Positions 10,040-22,978 of a DNA stretch of 64,000 nucleotides are shown one piece after another (within the stretch, counting starts at the first letter, position 1; every line of letters begins with the position of its first letter). A program made the translations under genes and the position numbers. The stretch is taken from NCBI GenBank assembly GCA_032622095.1, contig CP136061.1, forward strand, positions 15,316,440 to 15,380,439, read 5' to 3'. The DNA comes from Siphonodentalium dalli (taxonomy: Eukaryota > Mollusca > Scaphopoda > Gadilida > Siphonodentaliidae). The notes beneath the pieces are model-generated. The model was not told the origin of the DNA. It made no database searches and worked only from the letters and a program-made list of their open reading frames with translations.

Positions 10040-11990
10040 AAAGTCTCGTCGAATATTTTTTCAATATTGTTGGAACTATTGGATTTGAACACCTAAAATT
10101 AATGTTTTGTTTATGATGTATGTTGGAGTATGTTATCCAGACTTAGAGAGAGAAAATATATATTAATAGCCTCCCTCCCTCATTTCAAAATGATTAAGAT
10201 CCAATTGCTTGATAATGCATATAATGTACTTTAAAGTATATATATATTTACATTGCATATACATTTTGCCGTGCCACACATTATCTTGAAATTGTGTGTC
10301 TGACATTTGCAGAATGAGGTCCCCAGAGGGTGAATTTAGTGATGTTATCCCGCACGGTGGGCTAGCGTCACCAATTTCACCTTTGCAGAGCTCATTCTGC
10401 TTAGGACTCAACTGCTATGGAAAACCTAGTATCAGATTGAAGTTCCCTAGATCATGCCATGAATCTCTACTCTGGCTAACACCCAAAGAGATTGTCGAAA
10501 AATAATGCAGGGAATATATTTATTAGTTATTACCCCTTCCTTAATAATGTACTCTACTGCAGGTGAAGGTCCTGTTGTGGAATTTCTGCTGGGTAATTAA
10601 TTTGATGTATATTGCAATATCGGCTCACAAAAGTCAGAGAAAAGCATGCAATTTCGAGTTGGGACATTCACCTACAATGAAGTATATTATTGAGGAACAG
10701 ATAACAACTGAGACATATATTCACTAACACCGCATTATTTTTCGGCTTTATAAGGTTCCCCATCAAAACTCCAAAAAGTTCCAAGGTTTTGTACTGGTGG
10801 AATATGATCTTTACGGGCGTTAGCCAGAGTAGAGATTAAAGACATATTGTGCACTTGTTCGGGTGCGTGAAACTGATAAATTATGCCAACTGGGAGAATG
10901 TAGCATTCTACTAACATCGTCAAGATTCTCAAAGGAATCGACCATATAATTCCATAGAAAACACCGTCTGAACTACGCTCAATTGTAAATATTTACATCT
11001 CGATTTGGGACGCAACAATCGCCGATAAACTAACGCAAATGATTTTGCCATCAGTACTCGTGTTGTAAATTTGGATTAATATTCATAAACATAACTAATT
11101 TGAGCAAGATTATTCTCCATTTCTATTTGATCACCCAACCACAGTGGCTGCTTACGACACCCCGACCGAGAACTAGGTCGTCTACGAATGATTTTACGCT
11201 CCGACGTCCGGTGGGTTGGTTATCGCATTGGTTATCGCATTGTTTAACATCACTTTAATGGCATGGTTTAGACATTCCCCAGTTGAAGTTGGGTGATGTT
11301 CATCCATATGCATTTTATCTTCTGCAAATTAGTGGATTTTTAAACTGAACATAAGGGAAAAAGTAATAAAGCAATGTTCTTTTGAGACTATAGATACTTC
11401 CCAGAAGATGAGGCCTAAGCAGAATGAGGTCCCCAGAGAACTTGTTGGTAAGAATTTACTAAGAAAAATATGCGTTTTCTCCAAAAATAGGAAGTTGAAT
11501 CTAATGTACTTAATATATCGTCACATCCTTCTTTCTCAGAAGAAACCATTTTCATTTTAAGATGGCACGTTTATGAATAATTTCTTCAGCATAAGCATTA
11601 TGAAGTATTAATGTCCACTTGTTGGTAAGAATTTACTAAGAATAATAAATAGACTTTATCTCCAGAAATAGGAAGTGTCATTTTGAAGAATTGTGCAAAT
11701 TTGCCCAAAGTGTTTTTCCTGTAACATGAACATTACTCATAGTTGCACTAACTAACTGACTGCCTCAGCTTCCCAGTGATATAAAGTTATCCCAGAAAGA
11801 ATTCCAATAAACATGCAGGGAAGTTTATTAATATGTTTTAAAATTTCCACCCTACGCTATGCTTATTTGGGCCTGCATGTGTGTCAACAAACTATAGCTA
11901 GATTAGAAACAAATGCACTTGAACGAAACTAAAAGGGGACAGACACCATTTCAGGCTAAGGATGTTTGTTTATCTTTTGACATCTGTATA
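10040..11990. repeat. Complex dispersed repeat, copy 1 of 3
   Basis: The unit has a family D-like hairpin at 10306-10402, a tail (GGACTCAACTGCTATGGAAA), and a large imperfect palindrome around 10480-10730 (GCAGGGAATATATTTATTAG facing GACATATATTCACTAACACC). An AT-rich second half follows, with AACTTGTTGGTAAGAATTTA twice. Copy 2 is offset by about 1869 bp in the first part. This copy has about 90 bp (11140-11230) not found in copy 2. No transposase is visible. Confidence 0.75.
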
Positions 11991-12052
11991 TTGGAAACAA
12001 CCAAAAACTTAAGGTCTTAAGTGATCTGTCAAACAAAATAAAATACTCAAGC

Positions 12053-12124
12053 CTTGAAATAGCGTGTCTGTCATTTGCAGAATGAGGTCCCCAGAGGGTG
12101 AATTTGGTGATGCTAGCCCGCTAT
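12053..12124. mobile_element. Family D fragment at the start of copy 2
   Basis: CAAGCCTTGAAATAGCGTGT through GCTAGCCCGCTAT is the left quarter of a family D element. It is cut off exactly where the second copy of the complex repeat begins (CATATACATTTTGCCGTGCC). Confidence 0.65.
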
Positions 12125-13815
12125 CATATACATTTTGCCGTGCCACACATTATCTTGAAATTGTGTGTCTGACATTTGCAGAATGAGGTCCCCAGAGGGT
12201 GAATTTAGTGATTCTATCCCACACGGTGGGCTAGCGTCACCAATTTCACCTTTGCAGAGCTCATTCTGCTTAGGACTCAACTGCTATGGAAAACCTAGTA
12301 TCAGATTGAAGTTCCCTAGATCATGCCATGAATCTCTACTCTGGCTAACACCCAACGAGATTGTCGAAAAATAATGCAGGGAATATATTTATTAGTTATT
12401 ACCCCTTCCTTAATAATGTACTCTACTGCAGGTGAAGGTCCTGTTGTGGAATTTCTGCTGGGTAATTAATTCGATGCTTATTGTGATATCGGCTCACAAA
12501 AGTAAGAGAAAAGCATGCAATTTTGAGTTGGGACATTCACCTACAATGAAGTATATTATTGAGGAACAGATAACAACTGAGACATATATTCACTAACACC
12601 GCATTATTTTTTCGGCTGTATAAGGTTAGGTTCCCCATCTAAACTCAAAAAAGTTCCAAGGTTTTGTACTGGTGGAATATGATCTCTACAGGTGTTAGCC
12701 AGAGTAGAGATTAAAGACATATTGTGCACTTGTTCGGGTGCGTGAAACTGATAAATTATGCCAACTGAGAGAATGTAGCATTCTACTAACATCGTCAAGA
12801 TTCTCAAAGGAATCGACCATATAATTCCATAGAAAACACCGTCTGAACTACGCTCAATTGTAAATATTTACATCTCGATTTGGGACGCAACAATCGCCGA
12901 TAAACTAACGCAAATGATTTTGCCATCAGTACTCATTGCATTTAATCAATATATGACTGACGGTGTGTGTTGTAAATTTGGATTAATATTCATAAACATA
13001 ACTAATTTGAGCAAAATTATTCTCCATTTCTATTTGATCACCCAACCAGATTGTTTAACATCACTTTAATGGCATGGTTTAGACATTCCCCAGTTGAAGT
13101 TGGGTGATGTTCATCCATATGCATTTTATCTTCTGCAAATTAGTGGATTTTTAAACTGAACATAAGGGAAAAAGTAATAAAGCAATGTTCTTTTGAGACT
13201 ATAGATACTTCCCAGAAGATGAGGCCTAAGCAGAATGAGGTCCCCAGAGAACTTGTTGGTAAGAATTTACTAAGAAAAATATGCGTTTTCTCCAAAAATA
13301 GGAAGTTGAATCTAATGTACTTAATATATCGTCACATCCTTCTTTCTCAGAAGAAACCATTTTCATTTTAAGATGGCACGTTTATGAATAATTTCTTCAG
13401 CATAAGCATTATGAAGTATTAATGTCCACTTGTTGGTAAGAATTTACTAAGAATAATAAATAGACTTTATCTCCAGAAATAGGAAGTGTCATTTTGAAGA
13501 ATTGTGCAAATTTGCCCAAAGTGTTTTTCCTGTAACATGAACATTACTCATAGTTGCACTAACTAACTGACTGCCTTAGCATCCCAGTGATATAACGTTA
13601 TCTCATAGTCACACTAACTGACTGCCTCAGCTTCCCAGTGATATAAAGTTATCCCAGAAAGAATTCCAATAAACATGCAGGGAAGTTTATTAATTTGTTT
13701 GAAAATTTCCACCCTACGCTATGCTTATTTGGGCCTGCATGTGTGTCAACAAACTATAGCTAGATTAGAAACAAATGCACTTGAACGAAACTAAAAGGGG
13801 ACAGACACCATTTCC
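12125..13815. repeat. Complex dispersed repeat, copy 2 of 3
   Basis: It is very similar to 10257-11945, including the hairpin, tail, central palindrome and the AACTTGTTGGTAAGAATTTA pair. It carries a 37-bp insertion (about 12935-12972) and a local duplication of TGACTGCC(T)CAGC(T)TCCCAGTGAT-like sequence at about 13556-13650. Confidence 0.8.
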
Positions 13816-14130
13816 GATGTTCATAAACCAATAAATGTCGATACTTCAATTATTGGCTGCTGAACGAAACGCCTATATATACGTCACCTCAAGCCGACCG
13901 TGCGCACCCGCTCGCTGCTGTGTGGTTGTTATTGGGAGACTGGGTTGGAATTTGAACAATATGTTACTGACAATTGTTGTGGTAGTTTTGAAAAGTTGTT
14001 CAAATGATTAATGTTCTATTAACATGTGCTGGTATACGATTATGAGAAATGACTTACAGATCGATTGGGGTCATTGGTTTTGACCAGTAGAGTATTAAAT
14101 AAAGTTCGTATGAATCCCTTGTTTTGTTTT
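13816..14130. other. GC-richer patch with a TATA-like box
   Basis: CCTATATATACGTCACCTCA at about 13871-13890 is followed by a CpG-rich run (CCGACCGTGCGCACCCGCTC). This is unlike the AT-rich surroundings and resembles a core promoter in composition. No downstream reading frame supports a gene. Confidence 0.25.
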
Positions 14131-15130
14131 AAAAAGCCTTGTCAAACATTTTTTCAATATTGTTGGAACTATTGGATTTGAACACCTAAAATTAATGTTT
14201 TGTTTATGATGTATGTTGGAGTATGTTATCCAGAATTAGAGAGAGAAAATATATATTAATAGCCTCCCTCCCTCATTTCAAAATGATTAAGATCAAATTG
14301 CTTGATAATGCATATAATGTACTTTAAAGTATATATATATTTACATTGCATATACATTTTGCCGTGCCACACATTATCTTGAAATTGTGTGTCTGACATT
14401 TGCAGAATGAGGTCCCCAGAGGGTGAATTTAGTGATGTTATCCCGCACAGGGGGCTAGCGTCACCAATTTCACCTTTGCAGAGCTTATTCTGCTTAGGAC
14501 TCAACTGCTATGGAAAATCTAGTATCAGATTGAAGTTCCCTAGATCATACCATGAATCTCTACTCTTAGATTGTCGAAAAAATAATGCAAGGTTATATAT
14601 TTATTAGTTATTACCCCTTCCTTAATAATGTACTCTACTGCAGGTGAAGGTCCTGTTGTGGAATTTCTGCTGGGTAATTAATTTGATGTTTATTGTGATA
14701 TCGGCTCACAAAAGAAAGAGAAAAGCATGCAATTTTGAGTTGGGACATTCACCTACAATGATGTATATTATTGAGGAATAGATAACAACTGAGACATATA
14801 TTCATTGACACCGCATTATTTTTTCGGCTGTATACGGTTAGGTTCCCCATCTAAACTCCAAAAAGTTCCAAGGTTTTGTACTGGTGGAATATGATCTCTA
14901 TGGGTATTAGCCAGAGTAGAGATTAATGGCATGGTTTAGACATTCCCCAGTTGAAGTTGATGTTCATCCTTTAGTCATCTCAATTAATATGCATGTTATC
15001 TTCTGCAAATTGGGGGATTTTGAAACTGAACATTAGGGAAAAAGTAATAAAGCAATGTTTTTTGAGACAAAAGATATTTCCCAGAAGATGAGGCCTAAGC
15101 AGAATGAGGTCCCCAGAGGGTGAATTCGGT
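14131..15130. repeat. Complex dispersed repeat, copy 3 of 3 (internally deleted)
   Basis: It matches copy 1 from the AAGCCTTGTCAAACATTTTT-like start through the hairpin and palindrome. It then jumps from AGAGATTAA to TGGCATGGTTTAGACATTCC, losing about 400 bp. It ends in a family D arm (GAATGAGGTCCCCAGAGGGT) at about 15105. Confidence 0.75.
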
Positions 15131-15796
15131 GATTCTCTCGCTCTGTTTTTTCTCAATACAAAAATGTCACCAAATTCAAACTTACTATATTGCTGCCTCC
15201 ATTTGAATGTGATTTATTAGTGATTTAAAGATTAATTTGAAAGTGACTCGCATTAAAGCTTAAGCATATCGGTGGCCATCGCACTGTGTACAGCTTCTCT
15301 CTACCACCAGATTATTTTTACACATTCTGCTGCAAGTTGGGCCGATATCTCAAAATGTGTAGCTTTGGCACCGTAAATCCCATGACTTCCCTTCAAGTGT
15401 ATATCCATAGGTACCATAGTATCACATGTTTCAAATTACAATTAGGTGTGGATAAACCTGGCTAATAACGATCTGATAACAAGATTTCACCCATCATAAC
15501 CATTGTTATGTAAACATTACTGTTCAATGGCAAATTAATCCAATAAGTTTCGTCAAAACTTGACATAAAACATCGGAAAGCAGTAAAATATTTTCTGAAA
15601 TAATACCATTACTGATGTTTGTTGATAAATCACTGTTTTTGTTAAGATAATGGTTTTAATATGCAATATTTCATTATTGGAGATCTATAATTAATAAATA
15701 TAAGAATAAATTTTATCTATTTCTCCATGTTCTTCTTAGTAGTAATATTTTTTACAGACTTTTATAATTTTTGCACATTTGGGTCTTGGCTCCACC
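15131..15796. other. No feature seen
   Basis: The stretch is AT-rich with short frames only. No exon-like segment, repeat arm or known element was recognised. Confidence 0.4.
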
Positions 15797-18185
15797 TTAA
15801 ACCTTTCATGACGGGAGCTGCACTGGTGCAGCATTAAAGACCTTCTGCCAGTACATTCTCTTATATATGCGAGTCTCTGCACTGGCTAACAAGGTCAAGG
15901 TAAATATTGTTAGGCCAATGTATTTTCTTATATATGCAAGGATCCCTATGGCAGACTCGCATATATAAGAGAATGCATTGGCACAGGGTTTTCGCAAAAT
16001 ATCAGGAAGCTCCAGGGCCCTGTTTCATGAAAGCAACTTATGACATAGTTGGGACTTAAGATGGTCATAAGTTCAAACTTCAGTCATAAGTGCGTTTCAC
16101 GAACAAGGTCTTAACTTAAGATGGTCTTAACTTTGGTCTTAACTTTAAGACTGCTGTGAGGTGTCATAAGATAATCTTAAAGTTAAGACCCACGTGATAA
16201 GTGGCATATCGATCACACGTATGGCGGCCTATGTTATTTTGCAATTACGGAGATATCTGTACTTTGTCTGGGTGGGCAATTCGTCGTCTGGTATACAGGG
16301 TCGTGGCTACAGAGTGAGATGGGGTGTTCGCCTCGAAATGTCCAACTACACCCCCTTAAACAACACCAAATTCTCTGGTACCTCAAACATTCCAAAACCT
16401 AAGTTTGGAGAGGGCAACCCCCCCCCCCCACCGTATAACCATAGAGTTAATTTGGTAAAAACAATTCAGAGTACAGACTTATCATCAGGGACGTGCGAAT
16501 GGGGTTTGTGTGTTGTCTACCCCCCCCCCCCCCCCAACCACACACACACACTTTGGTCAAAATGTTTAGCAATTGGAAAATTTCATGCCTGACAAGAACA
16601 TTAATCGTACACTATATATAGGTTTCAATTGTTTGAATATCTAACTAAAGGAATGTGTTGTTTTAGACAAACAGCAGCAACCGAAAATCACCAACTTTAG
16701 GGCGTCAGGTTAGAAATTTCGAACTGTTGGAATATTTGAGATACCAATTGGAAAGTTTAAATCAAACGTGTGTGGTAGACATGGCATTTCGCGAACATGG
16801 AAGTTTGGCCCGGTTCAATTAAGGGGCGGATGCAGTTGGAAATTGCACGATGTACCCCCCTCCCAACAGAGACCAACTAGCCACCCCGAGCCTCGTCGAA
16901 TGTAGGATATAATCAATTATCAGCTGTGTATGTGACCTATAGATAATATATATTATAAAATTGTATTACCCACGAATTAAACTTTTGATAAGAATTATGG
17001 CCTAGCTCAAAGCTCACAATCTCCTCTATGTTATTCCATGTGTGTGTGGGAGATGGGGTAAAATGAGATCAATTAATGTGTTGATTCTTTCCTCTTTCCA
17101 AATTTCCGTCGGCTGTTTACAAAGCAGATATGTCATATAGGAAAGGTAACATAAACGCTCTTTATCAAAATATGTTTTAGAAATAGTGACAATTTTCTAT
17201 AGAGAATATTATTTTTATTGAGTTTATGCCCACGCCCCACGCCCATAGGTCGTGATTTTCAAGGCTGTCCAAATTTTTGTTATGTTCTTTTTTGCAGGGG
17301 TGGGATAACCGTTGTACAGCATACTGTATATATGATATACACACCCATAACGATGACACCCCTTAATACGAGTGTGCTAACGAAAACGTAGCTTTATATA
17401 TATATATACATGGTATGACAACCACATGAAACATCTGCATAAAAATAATTAAAAAGTTACTCTAACAAATATTTTTCATTTCCCTTTGAATCGAAAAATG
17501 ACATATGTGTGTCCTGATGACATCGCCGATTTTTTGTATTATTGCTACACGTAGAGAGCGGTGGTCGATAATATACGAGTTATGTCGGCTCACATAAAAA
17601 AAATCGCCGCCTGATCATTGCTCTCAGTGGATTAACTCGGCGTGAATGCATGGTCGCAGTCATGCATCGATCCATATACTTATATTGTCTTATTTCTGAC
17701 ACCACCACTCGTCAGTAAACGCAAAGCTCGTCATTTTAAGAGCCTGCGATGTACTCATGTTCGAATTCACATCGTGGAACTCATACAAGTCTAAGATCCA
17801 TATGCGAATATAAGGCCACTGACTATATACACTAAGATACATGCGCTGATTCGCCCACCCCACCCCAGCCGCTATCCAGCATCCCTGTCACACAATAATG
17901 TCAACTCGGACTCGGCTCTTTCTCGATAACCTCTCAATGCCGTACATAAAGATTGCACAAGCCCACATTTTTTCGTTCCGGACTGTAGAAAATTGTCGAT
18001 AACCAGTCTAAATGAGCGGGAACTTAACTTACTACTTAAGTAGGACTTAATCTTGTTTTGTGAAACGCGTTCTTGAAACGGAAAAGTTACATCATAAGAT
18101 CCACCTTAGATCTTAGATTAAGTCCATCTTAAGATAATCTTATGACCTTGCTTCATGAAACAGGCCCCAGTTATGTAAGGGTTAA
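15797..18185. mobile_element. piggyBac-like MITE (family B) split by a 2.15-kb element
   Basis: It begins TTAAACCTTTCATGACGGGA and carries the two hairpins, the first shortened. It reaches CAGGAAGCTCCAG at 16015, and after the insertion finishes as CAGTTATGTAAGGGTTAA at 18168-18185. The uninterrupted family reads GAAGCTCCAGTCATGAAAGG. Confidence 0.8.
16016..18167. mobile_element. 2.15-kb DNA transposon-like element with GGGCCTGTTTCATGAA ends
   Basis: The left end is GGCCCTGTTTCATGAAAG and the right end read inward is GGGCCTGTTTCATGAAGC. Both ends also carry mirrored CTTAAG(A)TTAAGTCC-type subterminal motifs and a second inner pair (GTTTCACGAACAAGGTC / GTTTTGTGAAACGCGTTC). The flanking CAG at 16013-16015 and 18168-18170 suggests a 3-bp target duplication. 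A 3-bp duplication with GGGCC ends is reminiscent of PIF/Harbinger-type elements, but no transposase domain is recognisable in the 132-residue frame at 16194-16592 or elsewhere. Confidence 0.65.
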
Positions 18186-18263
18186 GGGATATGTAGATCA
18201 TTTTATAGAATATATTCACATCATTGAGTGAGATATGCACTGTCATTGTTACTAAATGCTGCG

Positions 18264-18367
18264 CAATTACGACTATTAGTTCATGGCAACGGACCATGAC
18301 TGGGGTGCCAAAGTCTGTACGACTATTAGTTCATGGGAACCGACCATGACTCGGGTGCTAAAGTCTA
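18264..18367. repeat. Two direct copies of a 53-bp unit
   Basis: ACGACTATTAGTTCATGG(C/G)A ... CCATGACT(G/C)GGGTGC(C/T)AAAGTCT occurs twice, back to back. Confidence 0.8.
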
Positions 18368-18490
18368 TATTAAATCAGTTATGAAAGTGCTGATGGATCT
18401 GAAGTTCAAGTTGACATCTGTCACGATGGGCCCAGCCTTACAATAATGAGTCATGGCATCAAAGTTACTAAATATTATGCTTGGTCGTGT

Positions 18491-21400
18491 GACAATGCTA
18501 ACCCCCAACCAACCAAGATTAAAGTGTGACACTGTGGGGATATGGGATACAGCCTACAGGCCGACACAATGCTAACCCCCAACCAACCAATATGAAAGTG
18601 ATACTGTGGTGATATGGGATACAGCCTACAGGCCGACACAATACTAACCCCCAACCAACCAAGATTAAAGTGATACTGTGGTGATATGGGATACAGCCTA
18701 CAGGCCGACACAATCCTAACCCCAACCAACCAAGATTAAAGTGATACTGTGGGGATATGGGATACAGCCTACAGGCCGACACAATACTAACCCCCAACCA
18801 ACCAAGATTAAAGTGATACTGTGGTGATATGGGATACAGTCCGAGACAATGGTAACCCCCAACCAACCAAGATTAAAGTGATACTGTGGTGATATGGGAT
18901 ACAGGCCGACACAATACTAACCCCCAACCAACCAAGATTAAAGTGATACTGTGGGGATATGGGATACAGCCTACAGGCCGACACAATACTAACCCCCAAC
19001 CAACCAAGATTAAAGTGATACTGTGGTGATATGGGATACAGTCCGAGACAATGGTAACCCCCAACCAACCAAGATTAAAGTGATACTGTGGTGATATGGG
19101 ATACAGTCCGAGACAATGGTAACCCCCAACCAACCAAGATTAAAGTGATACTGTGGTGATATGGGATACAGGCCGACACAATACTAACCCCCAACCAACC
19201 AAGATTAAAGTGATACTGTGGGGATATGGGATACAGCCTACAGGCCGACACAATACTAACCCCCAACCAACCAAGATTAAAGTGATACTGTGGTGATATG
19301 GGATACAGTCCGAGACAATGGTAACTCCCAACCAACCAAGATTAAAGTGATACTGTGGTGATATGGGATACAGGCCGACACAATACTAACCCCCAACCAA
19401 CCAAGATTAAAGTGATACTGTGGGGATATGGGATACAGCCTACAGGCCGACACAATACTAACCCCCAACCAACCAAGATTAAAGTGATACTGTGGTGATA
19501 TGGGATACAGTCCGAGACAATACTAACCCCCAACCAACCAATATTAAAGTGATACTGTGGTGATATGGGATACAGCCTACAGGCCGACACAATACTAACC
19601 CCCAACCAACCAAGATTAAAGTGATACTGTGGTGATATGGGATACAGCCTACAGGCCGACACAATACTAATCCCCAACCAACCAAGATTAAAGTGACACT
19701 GTGGTGATATGGGATACAGCCTACAGGCCGACACAATACTAACCCCCAACCAACCAAGATTAAAGTGATACTGTGGTGATATGGGATACAGCCTACAGGC
19801 CGACACAATACTAACCCCCAACCAACCAAGATTAAAGTGATACTGTGGGGATATGGGATACAGCCTACAGGCCGACACAATACTAACCCCCAACCAACCA
19901 AGATTAAAGTGATACTGTGGTGATATGGGTTACAGCCTACAGGCCGACACAATACTAACCCCCAACCAACCAAGATTAAAGTGATACTGTGGTGATATGG
20001 GATACAGCCTACAGGCCGACACAATACTAACCCCCAACCAACCAAGATTAAAGTGACACTGTGGTGATATGGGATACAGCCTACAGGCCGACACAATACT
20101 AACCCCCAACCAACCAAGATTAAAGTGATACTGTGGTGATATGGGATACAGCCTACAGGCCGACACAATACTAACCCCCAACCAACCAAGATTAAAGTGA
20201 TACTGTGGGGATATGGGATACAGCCTACAGGCCGACACAATACTAACCCCCAACCAACCAAGATTAAAGTGATACTGTGGTGATATGGGATACAGCCTAC
20301 AGGCCGACACAATACTAACCCCCAACCAACCAAGATTAAAGTGATACTGTGGTGATATGGGATACAGCCTACAGGCCGACACAATACTAACCCCCAACCA
20401 ACCAAGATTAAAGTGACACTGTGGTGATATGGGATACAGCCTACAGGCCGACACAATACTAACCCCCAACCAACCAAGATTAAAGTGATACTGTGGTGAT
20501 ATGGGATACAGCCTACAGGCCGACACAATACTAACCCCCAACCAACCAAGATTAAAGTGATACTGTGGGGATATGGGATACAGCCTCCAGGCCGACACAA
20601 TACTAACCCCCAACCAACCAAGATTAAAGTGATACTGTGGTGATATGGGATACAGCCTCCAGGCCGACACAATACTAACCCACAACCAACCAAGATTAAA
20701 GTGATACTGTGGGGATATGGGATACAGTCCGAGACAATGCTAACCCCCAACCAACCAAGATTAAAGTGATACTGTGGTGATATGGGATACAGTCCGAGAC
20801 AATGGTAACCCCCAACCAACCAAGATTAAAGTGATACTGTGGTGATATGGGATACAGTCCGAGACAATGGTAACCCCCAACCAACCAAGATTAAAGTGAT
20901 ACTGTGGCGATATGGGATACAGTCCGAGACAATGCTAACCCCCAACCAACCAAGATTAAAGTGATACTGTGGTGATATGGGATACAGTCCGAGACAATGG
21001 TAACCCCCCAACCAACCAATATGAAAGTGACACTGTGGTGATGGGATACAGGCCAAGACAATGCTGACCCCTAACCACCCAATATGAAAGTGATACTGTG
21101 GCGATATGGGATACAGGGCGAGACACTTCTAACCCCTAACCAATATGAAAGTGACACTGTGGTGATGGTATACAGGTCGAGACAATGCTAACACCTAACC
21201 AATCAAGATGAAAGTGACACTCGTGATATGGGATACAGTCCGAGACAATGCTAACACCTAACCAATCAAGATGAAAGTGATACTGTGCTGATATGGGATA
21301 CAGGGCGAGACAATGCTAACCCCTAACGAACCAAGATTAAAGTGACACTGTGGTGATATGTGATACAGAGCGGGACAATGCTAACCCCTAACCAACCAAG

Positions 21401-22971
21401 ATTAAAGTGACACTGTGCTGATATGGGATACAGTCCGAGACAATGGTAACCCCCAACCAACCAAGATTAAAGTGATACTGTGGCGATATGGGATACAGTC
21501 CGAGACAATGGTAACCCCCAACCAACCAAGATTAAAGTGATACTGTGGCGATATGGGATACAGGGCGAGACACTTCTAACCCCTAACCAATATGAAAGTG
21601 ACACTGTGGTGATGGGATACAGGCCAAGACAATGCTGACCCCTAACCACCCAATTTGAAAGTGATACTGTGGCGATATGGGATACAGGGTGACACTTCTA
21701 ACCCCTAACCAGTATGAAAGTGACACTGGTGATGGTATACAGGTCGAGACAATGCTAACACCTAACCAATCAAGATGAAAGTGATACTGTGCTGATATGG
21801 GATACAGGGCGAGACAATGCTAACCCCGACCAAGATTAAAGTGATACTGTGGTGATATGTGATACAGAGCGGGACAATGCTAACCCCTAACCAACCAAGA
21901 TTAAAGTGACACTGTGCTGATATGGGATACAGGGCGAGACAATGCTAACCCCTAACGAACCAAGATTAAAGTGATACTGTGGTGATATGGGATACAGGGC
22001 GAGACAATGCTAACCCCCAACCAACCAAGATTAAAGTGACACTGTGGTGATATGGGATACAGGTCGAGGCAATGCTAACCCCTAACCAACCAAGATTAAA
22101 GTGACACTGTGGTGATATAGGATACAGTCCGAGACAATGCTAACACCTAACGAACCAAGATTAAAGTGATACTGTGGTGATATGTGATACAGGGCGGGAC
22201 AATGCTAACCCCTAACCAACCAAGATTAAAGTGATACTGTGCTGATATGGGATACAGGGCGAGACAATGCTAACCCCTAATGAACCAAGATTAAAGTGAC
22301 ACTGTGGTGATATGGGATACAGGGCGAGACAATGCTAACCCCCAACCAACCAAGATTAAAGTGACACTGTGGTGATATGGGATACAGGTCGAGGCAATGC
22401 TAACCCCTAACCAACCAAGATTAAAGTGACACTGTGGTGATATGGGATACAGGTCGAGGCAATGCTAACCCCTAACCAACCAAGATTAAAGTGACACTGT
22501 GGTGATATGGGATACAGGTCGAGGCAATGCTAACCCCTAACCAACCAAGATTAAAGTGACACTGTGGTGATATAGGATACAGTCCGAGACAATGCTAACA
22601 CCTAACCAATCAAGATGAAAGTGATACTGTGCTGATATGGGATACAGGGCGAGACAATGCTAACCCCCAACCAAGATTAAAGTGACACTGTGGTGATATG
22701 GGATACAGGGCGAGACAATGCTAACCCCCAACCAACCAAGATGAAAGTGACACTGTGGTGATATAGGATACAGTCCGAGACAATGCTAACCCCCAACCAA
22801 CCAAGATTAAAGTGACACTGTGGTGATATGGACACAGGGCGAGACAATGCTAACCCCTAACGAACCAAGATTAAAGTGATACTGTGGTGATATGGGATAC
22901 AGGGTGAGACAATGCTAACCCCCAACCAAGATTAAAGTGGTACTGTGGTGATATGGGATACAGGCCGAGAC
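18491..22971. repeat. 65/72-bp satellite array, left block
   Basis: The consensus includes GGATACAGTCCGAGACAATG, CTAACCCCCAACCAACCAAG and ATTAAAGTGACACTGTGGTG. Two monomer lengths mix: 65 bp with CAGTCCGAGAC, and 72 bp with CAGCCTACAGGCCGACAC. Between 19.3 and 20.7 kb the 72-bp form is nearly uniform with a 5-monomer (360-bp) higher-order period. From about 21 kb the units diverge (CCCCTAACC variants, short deletions). Long minus-strand frames here, up to 446 codons, follow from the 72-bp period. Confidence 0.95.
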
Positions 22972-22978
22972 CCAGGAA

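Noticed and set aside
16194-16592. 132-codon frame in the 2.15-kb element as a transposase
   Set aside because: It includes poly-proline from C runs (PPPPPY, YPPPPPNH) and no catalytic motif; likely chance.
19479-20819. 446-codon minus-strand frame (GWGLVLCRPVGCIPYHHS repeats) as a repeat protein
   Set aside because: It follows exactly the 72-bp satellite period. The companion frames shift when 65-bp monomers appear, and there is no non-repeat sequence at either end.
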